Assembly: GCA_947494995.1 (NCBI GenBank)
Contig: CANLWY010000010.1
Span: forward strand, 1-64,000
Reading direction: 5' to 3'
DNA: 64,000 nucleotides
Source of the DNA: an uncultured Campylobacterales bacterium
GTDB lineage: Bacteria > Campylobacterota > Campylobacteria > Campylobacterales > Arcobacteraceae
Within the stretch, counting starts at the first letter, position 1. Every line of letters begins with the position of its first letter. The position numbers and the translations under genes were made by a program. The notes below the pieces were generated by a model, which was given only the letters and a program-made list of their open reading frames with translations, ran no database searches and was not told the origin of the DNA. Below, in pieces: positions 39,849 to 49,292 of this stretch.

Positions 39849-40773
39849 CTAATAAACCTAATAAACACTTTTCAATCTTTATATACTCTTCTCGTGTATA
39901 AGAAGAATTCAACATAAAATTGTTTTGATTTTTCTCTTCACTTATTGTTGCCCATCTTTTTGAACTAGCAAATAGACTGTCTCCAAAAAATGAAATAGTT
40001 TTTGTATTAACTGCACCAGCAAGATGCATAGGTCCTGTTGAAGTACTAACAAAAAGATAAGATGCCGCTAAATAATTTGTAAACTCCAATAAAGACATCT
40101 TAGAATCTAAAAGTTCAATCTTTTCTTTTTCGCCCTCTTCTAGTTTTGAAGAGATATACTCTTTTGAAGAACTATCATCTGGACCAAAAGTAAATACAAC
40201 CTTATATGAAGTATTAGCTGCTTTTTTTGCTAAAGAGATATAATCATCTAAAGATAAATTCCCATCACTACTTCCTCCAAAACCAGGATGAAAAACAACT
40301 CTTTTTTCTTTTTCTATTTTAATATTAATTAATGGTTTTTCAAAATCAAGTTTTATATCTGGAAATAAAGCCAAGGCTAAATCCAAATTATACTGCCATT
40401 CAGTTTTTTCAACTCTGCTTCTTCTCTGCTTTACTCTTTTATTAAAAAATATTTGGGCTATTTTTGTTGCAGGTCCTACTCTTTTTTTTATTCTACTTTT
40501 AAAAAGAAGTTTTCCTAAATTTGTATCAATATAAGCACTAATACTTGCATCAAACTTCTTTTCTTTTATATTTTGTAAAGTTAAATATAAATTCTCTTTA
40601 TCATATAAAATTACATCATCAATAAAAGGCATTTTCTTTGCTAAATCAAAATTTATTTTACTAACCAAAGCTGTAAGTTTTGTATCAGGGTATTGCTCTT
40701 TTATAGCTTTAAAAAGAGGAAGAGTTACGACAAAATCACCAATCTTGTCATGTCTAGTAATTAGTAAATTCAT
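39838..40773 (-). CDS. Glycosyltransferase family 9 (heptosyltransferase-like)
   Basis: LITRHDKIGDFVVTLPLFKAI, VVFHPGFGGSSDGNLS, STSTGPMHLAGAVNTKTISFFG. Confidence 0.9.
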   Translation of the reverse strand: MNLLITRHDKIGDFVVTLPLFKAIKEQYPDTKLTALVSKINFDLAKKMPFIDDVILYDKENLYLTLQNIKEKKFDASISAYIDTNLGKLLFKSRIKKRVGPATKIAQIFFNKRVKQRRSRVEKTEWQYNLDLALALFPDIKLDFEKPLINIKIEKEKRVVFHPGFGGSSDGNLSLDDYISLAKKAANTSYKVVFTFGPDDSSSKEYISSKLEEGEKEKIELLDSKMSLLEFTNYLAASYLFVSTSTGPMHLAGAVNTKTISFFGDSLFASSKRWATISEEKNQNNFMLNSSYTREEYIKIEKCLLGLLDDK

Positions 40774-41519
40774 TACTTCTTACCTCTTATTTTTCGTTTA
40801 AACTCCACAAAACCTTTTAGTTTTTTATCGCTCTTTTGTAAAATTTCAATTGCTTTTTGTTCTTCTACATTTGCTAGTTTTGCATATGTTGAAGCAATAA
40901 CTAAAATATCATCTTCATCCAACCATAACTTTGCAAAATTATCAAGTCCAGTTTCTAAATCAATCTCTTTAAACTCCATTCTATTTATATCTACAACAGA
41001 GAATTCATATTTGTTATCTTTTATAGAAACTAAAGTATTACCTGCTGAAAAATCTTTATGATAAACTCCATTTTTATGCAAAGTAAAAGTAAACTTTACA
41101 AACTGTTTAATAATATCTTCTCTATTTTCTAAAGATTTATTCCTAAGAGGTTCTCTAATCGTAAACTTATAATCAAACTTTTTTGCAATAAAAAAACTCT
41201 CTTTAAATAATCCACTTTTAAAAAACTCTATATAACCTATTGGTTCAGGTGTATTAAGACCAAGATTTCTAAGTTTTACTGCATTGTTATAAGATTTTTT
41301 TGCCTTCGAATCTCTAAAATAAGCATATACTATTTGATTTAAAACATTTGGAACTTTAAACGCTTTTACAACAGTTCTAATCCCTCTATACTCAATAACT
41401 TTTAGTTCATTTCTAGCTTTATGTATAGTTTCATTATTCTCTTTAAAAAACTCAGGTATATTTATCAAAAACTCTTTTATGTTTTTATATCTATCATTTA
41501 GTTCAAACTTGAAACTCAA
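40773..41519 (-). CDS. InaA/Kdo-kinase-like LPS kinase
   Basis: VYHKDFSAGNTLVSIKDNKYEFSVVDINRMEF (HxDxxxxN...VDxN kinase pattern). Confidence 0.85.
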   Translation of the reverse strand: MSFKFELNDRYKNIKEFLINIPEFFKENNETIHKARNELKVIEYRGIRTVVKAFKVPNVLNQIVYAYFRDSKAKKSYNNAVKLRNLGLNTPEPIGYIEFFKSGLFKESFFIAKKFDYKFTIREPLRNKSLENREDIIKQFVKFTFTLHKNGVYHKDFSAGNTLVSIKDNKYEFSVVDINRMEFKEIDLETGLDNFAKLWLDEDDILVIASTYAKLANVEEQKAIEILQKSDKKLKGFVEFKRKIRGKK

Positions 41520-42673
41520 TTCTTCCCTTTACTTTCAAAAATTTCAAAAACTTTTTCCCACATTTTTTCACTCTCTTCTTTTAAATAACTTGATCTCTCT
41601 TCTAACTTAGAAATTAACTTATTCTTACTATCTTCATTTATTAAAATATCTATTTTCTTATGAATATCTTCAGAAGATGAATCTAGATTTAAAATCCCAT
41701 CTTCAAAATCATAATCTTTAAAAAGCATTTGATATTTATGACTCCAACTTGTTCCTAAAGCAGGTGTAGCTTGACTAAGAGCACTTACTAAACTATGAAA
41801 CCTACTTCCAATTACTCCTGAAGATTGATTTAAAATACCCTTTACTTTTAAAGGGTCTTCTTCTTTAAAAATATTAATACCTTCTACTCTTTTAGATATT
41901 TCATTTGCTAAATCAAAATCTTTTTTACCCTCATGTACTAAAATAAAAGGTTTTTTACCTTTTAACCTTAAATACTTAATTGATTCTTCGATAAGTGACA
42001 AGTACTTATTATCCTCATTTTCAATCCAACTTTTACTCACCATTTTATAATTAGGGATAATACAAAAATCATTGTTTTCAAAATCAAAATCAACTATTTT
42101 TGAAGCTTTTACAAGGTTTGTAAAATCTGGACTATTATAAATTTTTTTCTTTTCATTTACAATCGAGGTTAAATATTCATAAGAAATTTCTTCCCTTGCA
42201 AATATTAAATCACAATTTTCAACAAGCCCTCTCATACTATTTTTTATCTCTTCATTTTTAAAAGGCCCAAAAGCTTGAGGAAGAAGTATAATTTTTGAAT
42301 TATTCTTTTTCCATTTTTCTGTTAGCTTTAATAACTTATTTGTATTTTTAACACCCCATTGATCTCCATGGGCAAAGCCTGATGCATCAAGAACAATATC
42401 CACATCTTTACTTCTTACTAAACCATACATTTTTCTTCGTTTTTTAGGAATTAGTGAGACAAAAAAATCCCCTATATCAAGACCTGCTTTTTCATATGTT
42501 ACCTTCTGAAGGAGACCTAAACTTGCTCTTTTTTCATAAGGTGAGACATTTAAACTTGGTGCCATAACAAACTTAACATCTGGGTATTTTGATTTAACTT
42601 TTTGCAAAACAGCATGAAGCATAAGTTCAGCTCCTTTATTAACAAAACCTACACCTCTAATTTCTACAATCAT
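41516..42673 (-). CDS. Polysaccharide pyruvyl transferase family protein
   Basis: VEIRGVGFVNKGAELMLHAVLQKV, ILLPQAFGPFKN, GVIGSRFHSLVSALSQATPALGTSWSHKY. Confidence 0.85.
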   Translation of the reverse strand: MIVEIRGVGFVNKGAELMLHAVLQKVKSKYPDVKFVMAPSLNVSPYEKRASLGLLQKVTYEKAGLDIGDFFVSLIPKKRRKMYGLVRSKDVDIVLDASGFAHGDQWGVKNTNKLLKLTEKWKKNNSKIILLPQAFGPFKNEEIKNSMRGLVENCDLIFAREEISYEYLTSIVNEKKKIYNSPDFTNLVKASKIVDFDFENNDFCIIPNYKMVSKSWIENEDNKYLSLIEESIKYLRLKGKKPFILVHEGKKDFDLANEISKRVEGINIFKEEDPLKVKGILNQSSGVIGSRFHSLVSALSQATPALGTSWSHKYQMLFKDYDFEDGILNLDSSSEDIHKKIDILINEDSKNKLISKLEERSSYLKEESEKMWEKVFEIFESKGKN

Positions 42674-43968
42674 TTTTTACCTTTAAAAAAATTATTTATT
42701 CTTGAAAAAACAGTTTTTTTCTTTTTTCTATTATCAAAATAGTTATTTGCTTCTTTTATAAGCTCTTCTTCTGAATCATATTTATCAATTCTAATAGAGT
42801 GAGAAATTCTTTTTTTCGCATTCTCAATATCTTCTTTTGATGCTTCAATTGAATATTCAAATACTTCTTTTGGATAAGTAGGTATAGTATTACCTAACTC
42901 TTCCCATGCTTTAATATTTGCATTAAACTTCTTTCTTTTTAATTCAATTCCTTGACCTGATACTGCCTGTTCTAATGAAGCCTCTCTTAATTCTATAGCC
43001 TTAGCAGTTCTAGCACCATTTACAATATCTTTTCCTAAAGCTGTTCTAATTAAAACTAAACTTTCACCATTTTCTTTATCAACACCCTCAACACCATGAG
43101 GATCACCTAAAACAATATCAGAATAAACATTCATCTTATCAAAACAGAGCATACAGCGTGAAGGAGTAAAAAAGTCTTTCATGTTTTTTCTATTCTTCTT
43201 ATCCATAATTCTAAGATTACCCTCTTCATAAAAAGAGATATCTCCAGGATAAGAGGTATTAGAAGTATCTCTGAAAACAAACTTTTCAACCTTTTTAGAT
43301 GTTACTCTTTGAGTAAAATAGTTTACAGCACTGTATAACATCACCCTATCACAGATAAGCCCTATTTTGATTAACTTATCATTTAGCTTCTTTTTAATTT
43401 TCATTAAATTTTCTAAACCATGAAAATGACAAGAAAGACCTACAACTGCAACTTTTCCTTCAATTTCTAAAATCTCTGGAACCAAAGAAGACAAATTTGT
43501 TGGGACGTATTTAGACTTTTGTGATTTCATTAACTCTTTTGAATCTTTTATTATCTTAGCTTCAGATTTCAAAGAAGTATCATTCATCTGGGTAACTACT
43601 ACTGCACTTACAATCTTTTCATCCAATAAATACTTCAAAATTGCTGTCGTTACTCCACCACTTTGAGAATTTAAATATATACTCTCATCAGAAGCTTTAC
43701 CTACAAGACAACTTGTAATTTCACCAATAAAAGGATCAAACTTTGTTTTTTCAATAAGTTTTTTACTAAAATGATCTCCTGGACAAACATCAAAACATAA
43801 ACCACAATTAGTACATGCATCATAATCTATTTTTGGGAAAAAATATCCAGCAGTTGATTGTTTATAAGAGATACAATCATGTCCACATGAAGAAAAGCAT
43901 GAACCACAACTATGACATAAATAGTTATCAACAACTTCTGTAATATCTCTTTTTATTTTTTTAGACAA
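42670..43968 (-). CDS. FrhB-like (coenzyme F420 hydrogenase/dehydrogenase beta-subunit family) Fe-S protein
   Basis: Two ferredoxin-type clusters (CHSCGSCFSSCGHDC; CTNCGLCFDVCP), SQSGGVTTAILKYLLDEKIVSAVVV, SDIVLGDPHGVEG. Confidence 0.88.
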   Translation of the reverse strand: MSKKIKRDITEVVDNYLCHSCGSCFSSCGHDCISYKQSTAGYFFPKIDYDACTNCGLCFDVCPGDHFSKKLIEKTKFDPFIGEITSCLVGKASDESIYLNSQSGGVTTAILKYLLDEKIVSAVVVTQMNDTSLKSEAKIIKDSKELMKSQKSKYVPTNLSSLVPEILEIEGKVAVVGLSCHFHGLENLMKIKKKLNDKLIKIGLICDRVMLYSAVNYFTQRVTSKKVEKFVFRDTSNTSYPGDISFYEEGNLRIMDKKNRKNMKDFFTPSRCMLCFDKMNVYSDIVLGDPHGVEGVDKENGESLVLIRTALGKDIVNGARTAKAIELREASLEQAVSGQGIELKRKKFNANIKAWEELGNTIPTYPKEVFEYSIEASKEDIENAKKRISHSIRIDKYDSEEELIKEANNYFDNRKKKKTVFSRINNFFKGKK

Positions 43969-44061
43969 AAGGATTCCTATATAAAATTTATATATTTTAG
44001 CAAAATTATCTATTTGTTCTTATTAAACTTGGTGTTTATTACACTTTAATACAAATTTAAG

Positions 44062-44091
44062 TATTATCCATCCTTAATTTTAAATAAGGAT
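44062..44091 (+). promoter_or_regulatory. Putative -10 (TATTAT) and SD-containing inverted repeat upstream of the EptA-like gene
   Basis: TATTAT 44062-44067; ATCCTTA (44070-44076) / TAAGGAT (44085-44091), SD AAGGA in the second arm, 4 nt before the ATG. Confidence 0.45.
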
Positions 44092-44095
44092 TCCA

Positions 44096-45733
44096 ATGAA
44101 AGACTTTTTATCAAAACTTGGTTTTAATATCTTTTTAGCATTAATAATAACCTTACTATTTGTTTGTGTTGAACAGATTTATAGAGTTTACAATGACATT
44201 TTATCTTTTAACTTAAATCCAAAGAGTTTTTTTGAACAATTTATTATAAATCTACTTATCGTTTCTATTGTAAAAACAAGAGCTGTATTTATCTCTTTTG
44301 TTTTAATTGCAACTTTTGTATGGTTCCAAATACTTCACTTTGCATATTTTGGAACATGGATTTTTCCTCTTGAATATCTACTATTCTTCACTAAATTTCA
44401 AGAAACTTATGATACCTTTAGAACAGTAGCAGATATTGGAATTATTCCAACAATCATGACTATTGTACTTCTTATTTCTATTTACTTCTTATTAAAAAAC
44501 AGTGATGAAAAAAGGCTAAAAGTTCCTTTCTTATCATTTGTATTAATAGCTTTTATTATCTTTGTTCCTTTAAGAGTTTATATAAAAGATTCTAAAAAAG
44601 GTCATAGACCAAATGTAGAATACTATCCTATTAAAAACACAGTAACAAACGTAGGATATTTACTTGGAAATATTATGCCTAAAAAAATTGCCGGGAATAG
44701 TGGTTTAGAACAACCTATTTCCCCAACACCTGAGCTTTTAACAAACAATCCGGATATAAATGTAATTATGATTATGGGAGAATCACTAAATAGAAACTTT
44801 ATGTCTTTATATGACTATAAAATCAAAACTACTCCTTTTTTGGATTCACTTAAAAATGATGAAAACTTCATTTATAAAAAAGGGATTGCCTCTGGAGTTG
44901 TGACAGATGTTGCAGTTCCTTCATTTTTTAATATTATTAAAAGACCTGATGGAGTTCCTCAAATAATTTCAACAAATACATGTCTATTTAAAATGGCTAA
45001 AAATAATGGTTTTCAAACATATTTTTATAGCTCACAAGCACAAGATCAACTTGCACAACTTAAAAGTTATATTTGTACAAAATGGATTGATGATTATGTA
45101 GATGGAACAACGGTAACAAAAGATATTGATAAGCCAGCATTAGACAAATTCTTATTAGATAAAATCGAAGATGTAGACTTCTCAAAACCAAGTTTTATTG
45201 CGATGCAACAAAGAGCATCACACACTCCCTTTATTGATACTTTTCCAAAAGAGTTTGAAAAATTTAATAAAGAAAATATAAATGATAAAACAATAAGTCA
45301 AAATACAATTGATTACGCAAACTCTATTGCATATACAGATTACATTATCTCTGAGTTAGTTAGAAAAGTAAAAGCAAAAACTACTAGACCTACTTATTTC
45401 ATCTTTACATCTGATCATGCTTCAAATGTAGGAGATCCAAATAGACAAGGTCATGGAAGATTGAATTATGATGCAGTATATCAAGTACCATTTTTAGTTT
45501 ATGGAATAAATGGAGCAAAACCACTAAAAGAAAAGTTCTCAAATTTTGAGTTTATGTCACACTATCAAATGGCAAATGTTGTTAGCCATGTTATAGGCTA
45601 TAAAGAAAAATATGAACACTTTAATATGAGAGAAGACTATTTTGTATGTGATTCAGATATATCTGGTCTTTCAGGGATTTTAAAAATATCTTTTGATGAA
45701 AATAGTAATCAAACGAAAACATTAATAGAATAA
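44096..45733 (+). CDS. Phosphoethanolamine transferase, EptA/EptC-like sulfatase-fold protein
   Basis: N-terminal TMs; VIMIMGESLNRNFMSLYDYKIKTTPFL; FTSDHASNVGDPNRQGHGRLNYDAVYQVPFLVYG. Confidence 0.88.
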   Translation: MKDFLSKLGFNIFLALIITLLFVCVEQIYRVYNDILSFNLNPKSFFEQFIINLLIVSIVKTRAVFISFVLIATFVWFQILHFAYFGTWIFPLEYLLFFTKFQETYDTFRTVADIGIIPTIMTIVLLISIYFLLKNSDEKRLKVPFLSFVLIAFIIFVPLRVYIKDSKKGHRPNVEYYPIKNTVTNVGYLLGNIMPKKIAGNSGLEQPISPTPELLTNNPDINVIMIMGESLNRNFMSLYDYKIKTTPFLDSLKNDENFIYKKGIASGVVTDVAVPSFFNIIKRPDGVPQIISTNTCLFKMAKNNGFQTYFYSSQAQDQLAQLKSYICTKWIDDYVDGTTVTKDIDKPALDKFLLDKIEDVDFSKPSFIAMQQRASHTPFIDTFPKEFEKFNKENINDKTISQNTIDYANSIAYTDYIISELVRKVKAKTTRPTYFIFTSDHASNVGDPNRQGHGRLNYDAVYQVPFLVYGINGAKPLKEKFSNFEFMSHYQMANVVSHVIGYKEKYEHFNMREDYFVCDSDISGLSGILKISFDENSNQTKTLIE

Positions 45734-46297
45734 TTAAGTTTGTAAGTACTTCCTTACAAACTTCTCCCATCTTCTACTAATTCTTCCTCTTGCAAAATAT
45801 GGAATTTTATTTGGTAAAGTAAAGTGAGAAACATCTCCTAATCCATCAATTAGTACTAAATCAAAATCTGTTTCACTATTTTTTCTAAGTAAAATATTTT
45901 TAGGCATCATTCCATAATTGAAGATAATACAATTATCTATAAAATATTGTCTGTACTCTTCAAGCTCTTTTTGATAAGTTTCTACACTATTTTCTTTTAA
46001 ATAATGAGCAAAGCTCTTTGAAACTTCTCCATCATAATCTCTTATAAGTTCAATTACAAAGCCATCACCTTTATTTGTCTTAACTTCTCCATAGAACTTA
46101 GGAAGATGTTTAAAGTTGTCCATACCTCTTTTTTCTAATTGCTTATAATAAGAAATCTCTTTTATTGATTGTTTACTCTCTTCCCTTTGGTTTCCTTCGT
46201 AAGTTACCTTTACAGTCTTATTTGAATCTTCAGGATGAAGGTAAATTGCTCTTTCATTACCTTTTGCTATAAAGTCTTCATCTTTTAGAATTAACAC
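45734..46297 (-). CDS. YrbL-family kinase-like protein (copy 2)
   Basis: FIAKGNERAIYLHPEDSNKTVKV, IELIRDYDGEVSKSFAHYL, LVLIDGLGDVS. Confidence 0.85.
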   Translation of the reverse strand: MLILKDEDFIAKGNERAIYLHPEDSNKTVKVTYEGNQREESKQSIKEISYYKQLEKRGMDNFKHLPKFYGEVKTNKGDGFVIELIRDYDGEVSKSFAHYLKENSVETYQKELEEYRQYFIDNCIIFNYGMMPKNILLRKNSETDFDLVLIDGLGDVSHFTLPNKIPYFARGRISRRWEKFVRKYLQT

Positions 46298-46305
46298 TTC
46301 TACTC

Positions 46306-47403
46306 CTAAATAGTTTTGAATAATTCATTTAATTTTTCGAACTGCTTTTTATTATCAAAGCACTCATTTGCTTTTTCTTGTCCATTTCTTGCAAGTTCTT
46401 CTTTTAGACCACTATCATCGTATAATTTCTCTATTTTTAAAGCTAAGTCTTCGTAATTTCCACTTTCAAAAAGTAATCCAGTTTTTTCATCATCGATTAT
46501 CTCTAGAACTCCACCAGAGTTTGCTCCAATTACAGCAGTTCTACTTTTCATAGCTTCAATAGTAACAAGTCCAAAAGTTTCATTTTTAGAAGTCATTAAA
46601 ACCGTATCAGAAGCTTGCATAAACTTATGTGGTTCTTTTGTAAAACCTATAAACTTAACTTCATTTTGAAGATTATAATCTTTTACTTTTTCTTTGAGTT
46701 TATCTAAGTACTCTTCACTCATTGCATGACCAATAATAAAAGATTTTATATTTAAGTTTTTTTCTTTTAAAATTTTCATTGCTTCAATTAAAAGGTGCTG
46801 ACCTTTAAATTCATTGATTCTTCCAATAAGTGATATCATAAATGAATCATCAACTTTCAGATTTTCTTTAAAACTTTTTATTTCTTCTTCTCTCAAAGTT
46901 TCTGCTTCATTTGCACCAAGATACAAAAGTTCAGTTTTAGGTCTTACTTTTTCAGGAATAAACCTTTGCATTTGTTTTTGAACTGCTTTTGTAACACAAA
47001 TTATAGTATCAATATTTTTATATAAAAAATTATGGTAAAAATCATCTTTGAATCTAGTCATAGTCATATGTCTAGTTTGCACTATTTTAGGTTTTCTTTT
47101 TGAAAATTTCTTTGCTAATACAACTATTGGAATATCTTTTGTCCAATGAAGATGAACTATATCTATCTCTTCTTTATCAATAATCTTTGCAAGGCGTAAA
47201 GATGCACTTATTGAAAAACTACTTTTTCTTTTTAGCTCATATTTTTTTACGTTTGTAATAAAATCTTTTAATTTTGAATTTGAAGATACAAGACATGAAA
47301 CATCAAAGTTTTTTGAAAGCTCATTAGAACATCTAGCCATATAAAGTTCTAAACCTCCTAAATCAGGAGATAAACAAACTTCTAATATTTTTTTATTTAT
47401 CAT
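46306..47403 (-). CDS. Glycosyltransferase family 4; start probably at 47403
   Basis: ILEVCLSPDLGGLELYMARCSNEL, LIGRINEFKGQHLLIEAM, TVLMTSKNETFGLVTIEAMKSRTAVIG. Confidence 0.9.
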   Translation of the reverse strand: MINKKILEVCLSPDLGGLELYMARCSNELSKNFDVSCLVSSNSKLKDFITNVKKYELKRKSSFSISASLRLAKIIDKEEIDIVHLHWTKDIPIVVLAKKFSKRKPKIVQTRHMTMTRFKDDFYHNFLYKNIDTIICVTKAVQKQMQRFIPEKVRPKTELLYLGANEAETLREEEIKSFKENLKVDDSFMISLIGRINEFKGQHLLIEAMKILKEKNLNIKSFIIGHAMSEEYLDKLKEKVKDYNLQNEVKFIGFTKEPHKFMQASDTVLMTSKNETFGLVTIEAMKSRTAVIGANSGGVLEIIDDEKTGLLFESGNYEDLALKIEKLYDDSGLKEELARNGQEKANECFDNKKQFEKLNELFKTI

Positions 47404-48142
47404 TCTTTTGCATCTCAAGCATTAGAGCATATTTCATATATGAACTAAATGCAGAAATAACAGCAACATTCCAACCATGAATTCCATGAAATGCTCCACC
47501 TTTTAAAACTAAAGCTTTAAATAAAGCTCCAACTCCATGAACAAAAGGATCAAAGGCATTTGCACGTTTACCTGCATCATATGAAATTTGAGCACCTCTT
47601 TTAATAAACTTTTCTGTTGTACGAATCATGTGAACATAATCTTCATAAGAATAGTGAAGCATATCTGCTTTTAAATCACAAATATTTTTAGCTTCTACTT
47701 TTGCATGACCTTTTAATTTAGAGTATCCACACTTATTTCTATTGTAAAGCCTTGTTACCCTATCTGGGTACCAAAGTTTAATAAAATTATCACCTACATA
47801 AGTCTTTCTTGCAAATGAAAAACCATCATAAGCTGTATTATCTAAATCAAGTTTTTTAATCTCTTCAATTGCATTTAAATCTAATCTTTCATCTGCATCT
47901 ATACTTAAAACCCAATCATATTTAGCAATAGGTTCTCCAAAAGCTTTTTGAGGGCCATCTCCTAAATACTCTTGTTTTACAACTTTTGCACCTAAAGATT
48001 CGGCTATTTCACAAGTTCTATCAGAACTTAATGAATCAACAACTAAAACCTCATCACAAACTTCTTGTACTGATTTTATAACAGCTTCTATATTCTTTTC
48101 TTCATTTAATGTAATTATATTTGCAGTGATTTTCAAATTCAA
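47393..48142 (-). CDS. Glycosyltransferase family 2, LPS-core (WaaE/KdtX-like)
   Basis: ITANIITLNEEKNIEAVIKSVQEVCDEVLVVDSLSSDRT, DWVLSIDADERL, GYSKLKGHAKVE. Confidence 0.88.
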   Translation of the reverse strand: MNLKITANIITLNEEKNIEAVIKSVQEVCDEVLVVDSLSSDRTCEIAESLGAKVVKQEYLGDGPQKAFGEPIAKYDWVLSIDADERLDLNAIEEIKKLDLDNTAYDGFSFARKTYVGDNFIKLWYPDRVTRLYNRNKCGYSKLKGHAKVEAKNICDLKADMLHYSYEDYVHMIRTTEKFIKRGAQISYDAGKRANAFDPFVHGVGALFKALVLKGGAFHGIHGWNVAVISAFSSYMKYALMLEMQKNDK

Positions 48143-48196
48143 AAGACCTTATCTTAAAATAGTATATATTATATAACAAGTTTAATTTAAATAGGA

Positions 48197-48202
48197 TATA
48201 AT
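48197..48202 (+). promoter_or_regulatory. Putative -10 box (TATAAT) for the plus-strand GT4 gene
   Basis: GGATATAATCGCC, 20 nt before the ATG, with AAAGG SD between. Confidence 0.55.
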
Positions 48203-48221
48203 CGCCTTTTAAAGGTTATTA

Positions 48222-49292
48222 ATGAAACAAAAAACTGCAATTATTTGTCTATCTAGAGTAAATGGTGGAATGGAATTAGCCTCTGTTAAATTAGCAAGAC
48301 TATTAAGTACAGATGTAGAAGTTGAGTTTATTGCTAGAGATAATAGTTATATAGTAAATAAAAAAGAGCATTTTGATGGATATAAAATCAAAGTACATGA
48401 AGTAAGCTTTTCTAGTAACTTAAGCCTTAAACTAATAAAAAGTGTGAGAGAGATATTAATAGAAAGAGAGATAAAAAATATAATCTTTCTTGGTGCTTCA
48501 GAGATGAAATCTTTATATTTTGCAACACTGGGTTTAAATATAAACTTTATTATTAGACAAGGTTCTAAAAAAACTACTTCAAAAAAAGACATCTTTCACA
48601 AACTATTCTACTCTAATGTAAACTATTTTGTAGGTAACTGTGAATATATGAAGCAAAATATTATTGATATTTTACCAGTTCCCAAAGATGCAAAAGTAAA
48701 AAGAGTCTACTCATCATTAAGACTTGATAAAAATGTTTCATATAAAAAGTTTGATGGTAAAATCAACTTAGTTCATGTAGGTAGAGTTCACCCAGGGAAA
48801 GGACAATTTGATGCAATTAAAGCCTGCGATATTTTATATAAAAATGGGTTTAATTTTAATCTTAAGTTCTTAGGAGATATACAAGACAAAAACTACTATG
48901 AGACAATGAATAAATATCTTGAAACACTAGAATACAAATCAAATATAGAGTTTATAGGATATACAAGTGAGGTAAAAAAATATCTTCAAGAAAGTGATGT
49001 CTTTATTTTCCCTAGTTTAGGTGAAGGAATGAGTAATGCAATTATAGAATCTCTTGGCTTTGGACTTATTCCTATTATCTACAATGATACTTCATCGCCT
49101 GAGTTTAAGGAGCTTGGCTTCCATATACATTTAACAGACAAGAATACCATTGAAGAGTTGGGAAAAATAGTTTTAGAAGTGGCAAAAAATTTAGAAATTG
49201 AAAAAAATAAAGCAAAAGAGAATCATAAAAAAGCTTTAGAGGTTTTTGCCTTAGAAAGAGAACAAAAGGAATATTTAGAACTACTTATTTAA
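48222..49292 (+). CDS. Glycosyltransferase family 4
   Basis: VHVGRVHPGKGQFDAIKACDIL, SDVFIFPSLGEGMSNAIIESLGFGLIPI. Confidence 0.9.
   Translation: MKQKTAIICLSRVNGGMELASVKLARLLSTDVEVEFIARDNSYIVNKKEHFDGYKIKVHEVSFSSNLSLKLIKSVREILIEREIKNIIFLGASEMKSLYFATLGLNINFIIRQGSKKTTSKKDIFHKLFYSNVNYFVGNCEYMKQNIIDILPVPKDAKVKRVYSSLRLDKNVSYKKFDGKINLVHVGRVHPGKGQFDAIKACDILYKNGFNFNLKFLGDIQDKNYYETMNKYLETLEYKSNIEFIGYTSEVKKYLQESDVFIFPSLGEGMSNAIIESLGFGLIPIIYNDTSSPEFKELGFHIHLTDKNTIEELGKIVLEVAKNLEIEKNKAKENHKKALEVFALEREQKEYLELLI

Noticed and set aside
42670-43968. Interpretation as a true F420-dependent hydrogenase subunit
   Set aside because: No hydrogenase or F420-biosynthesis genes nearby, and Campylobacterota are not known to use F420; only the family fold is supported.
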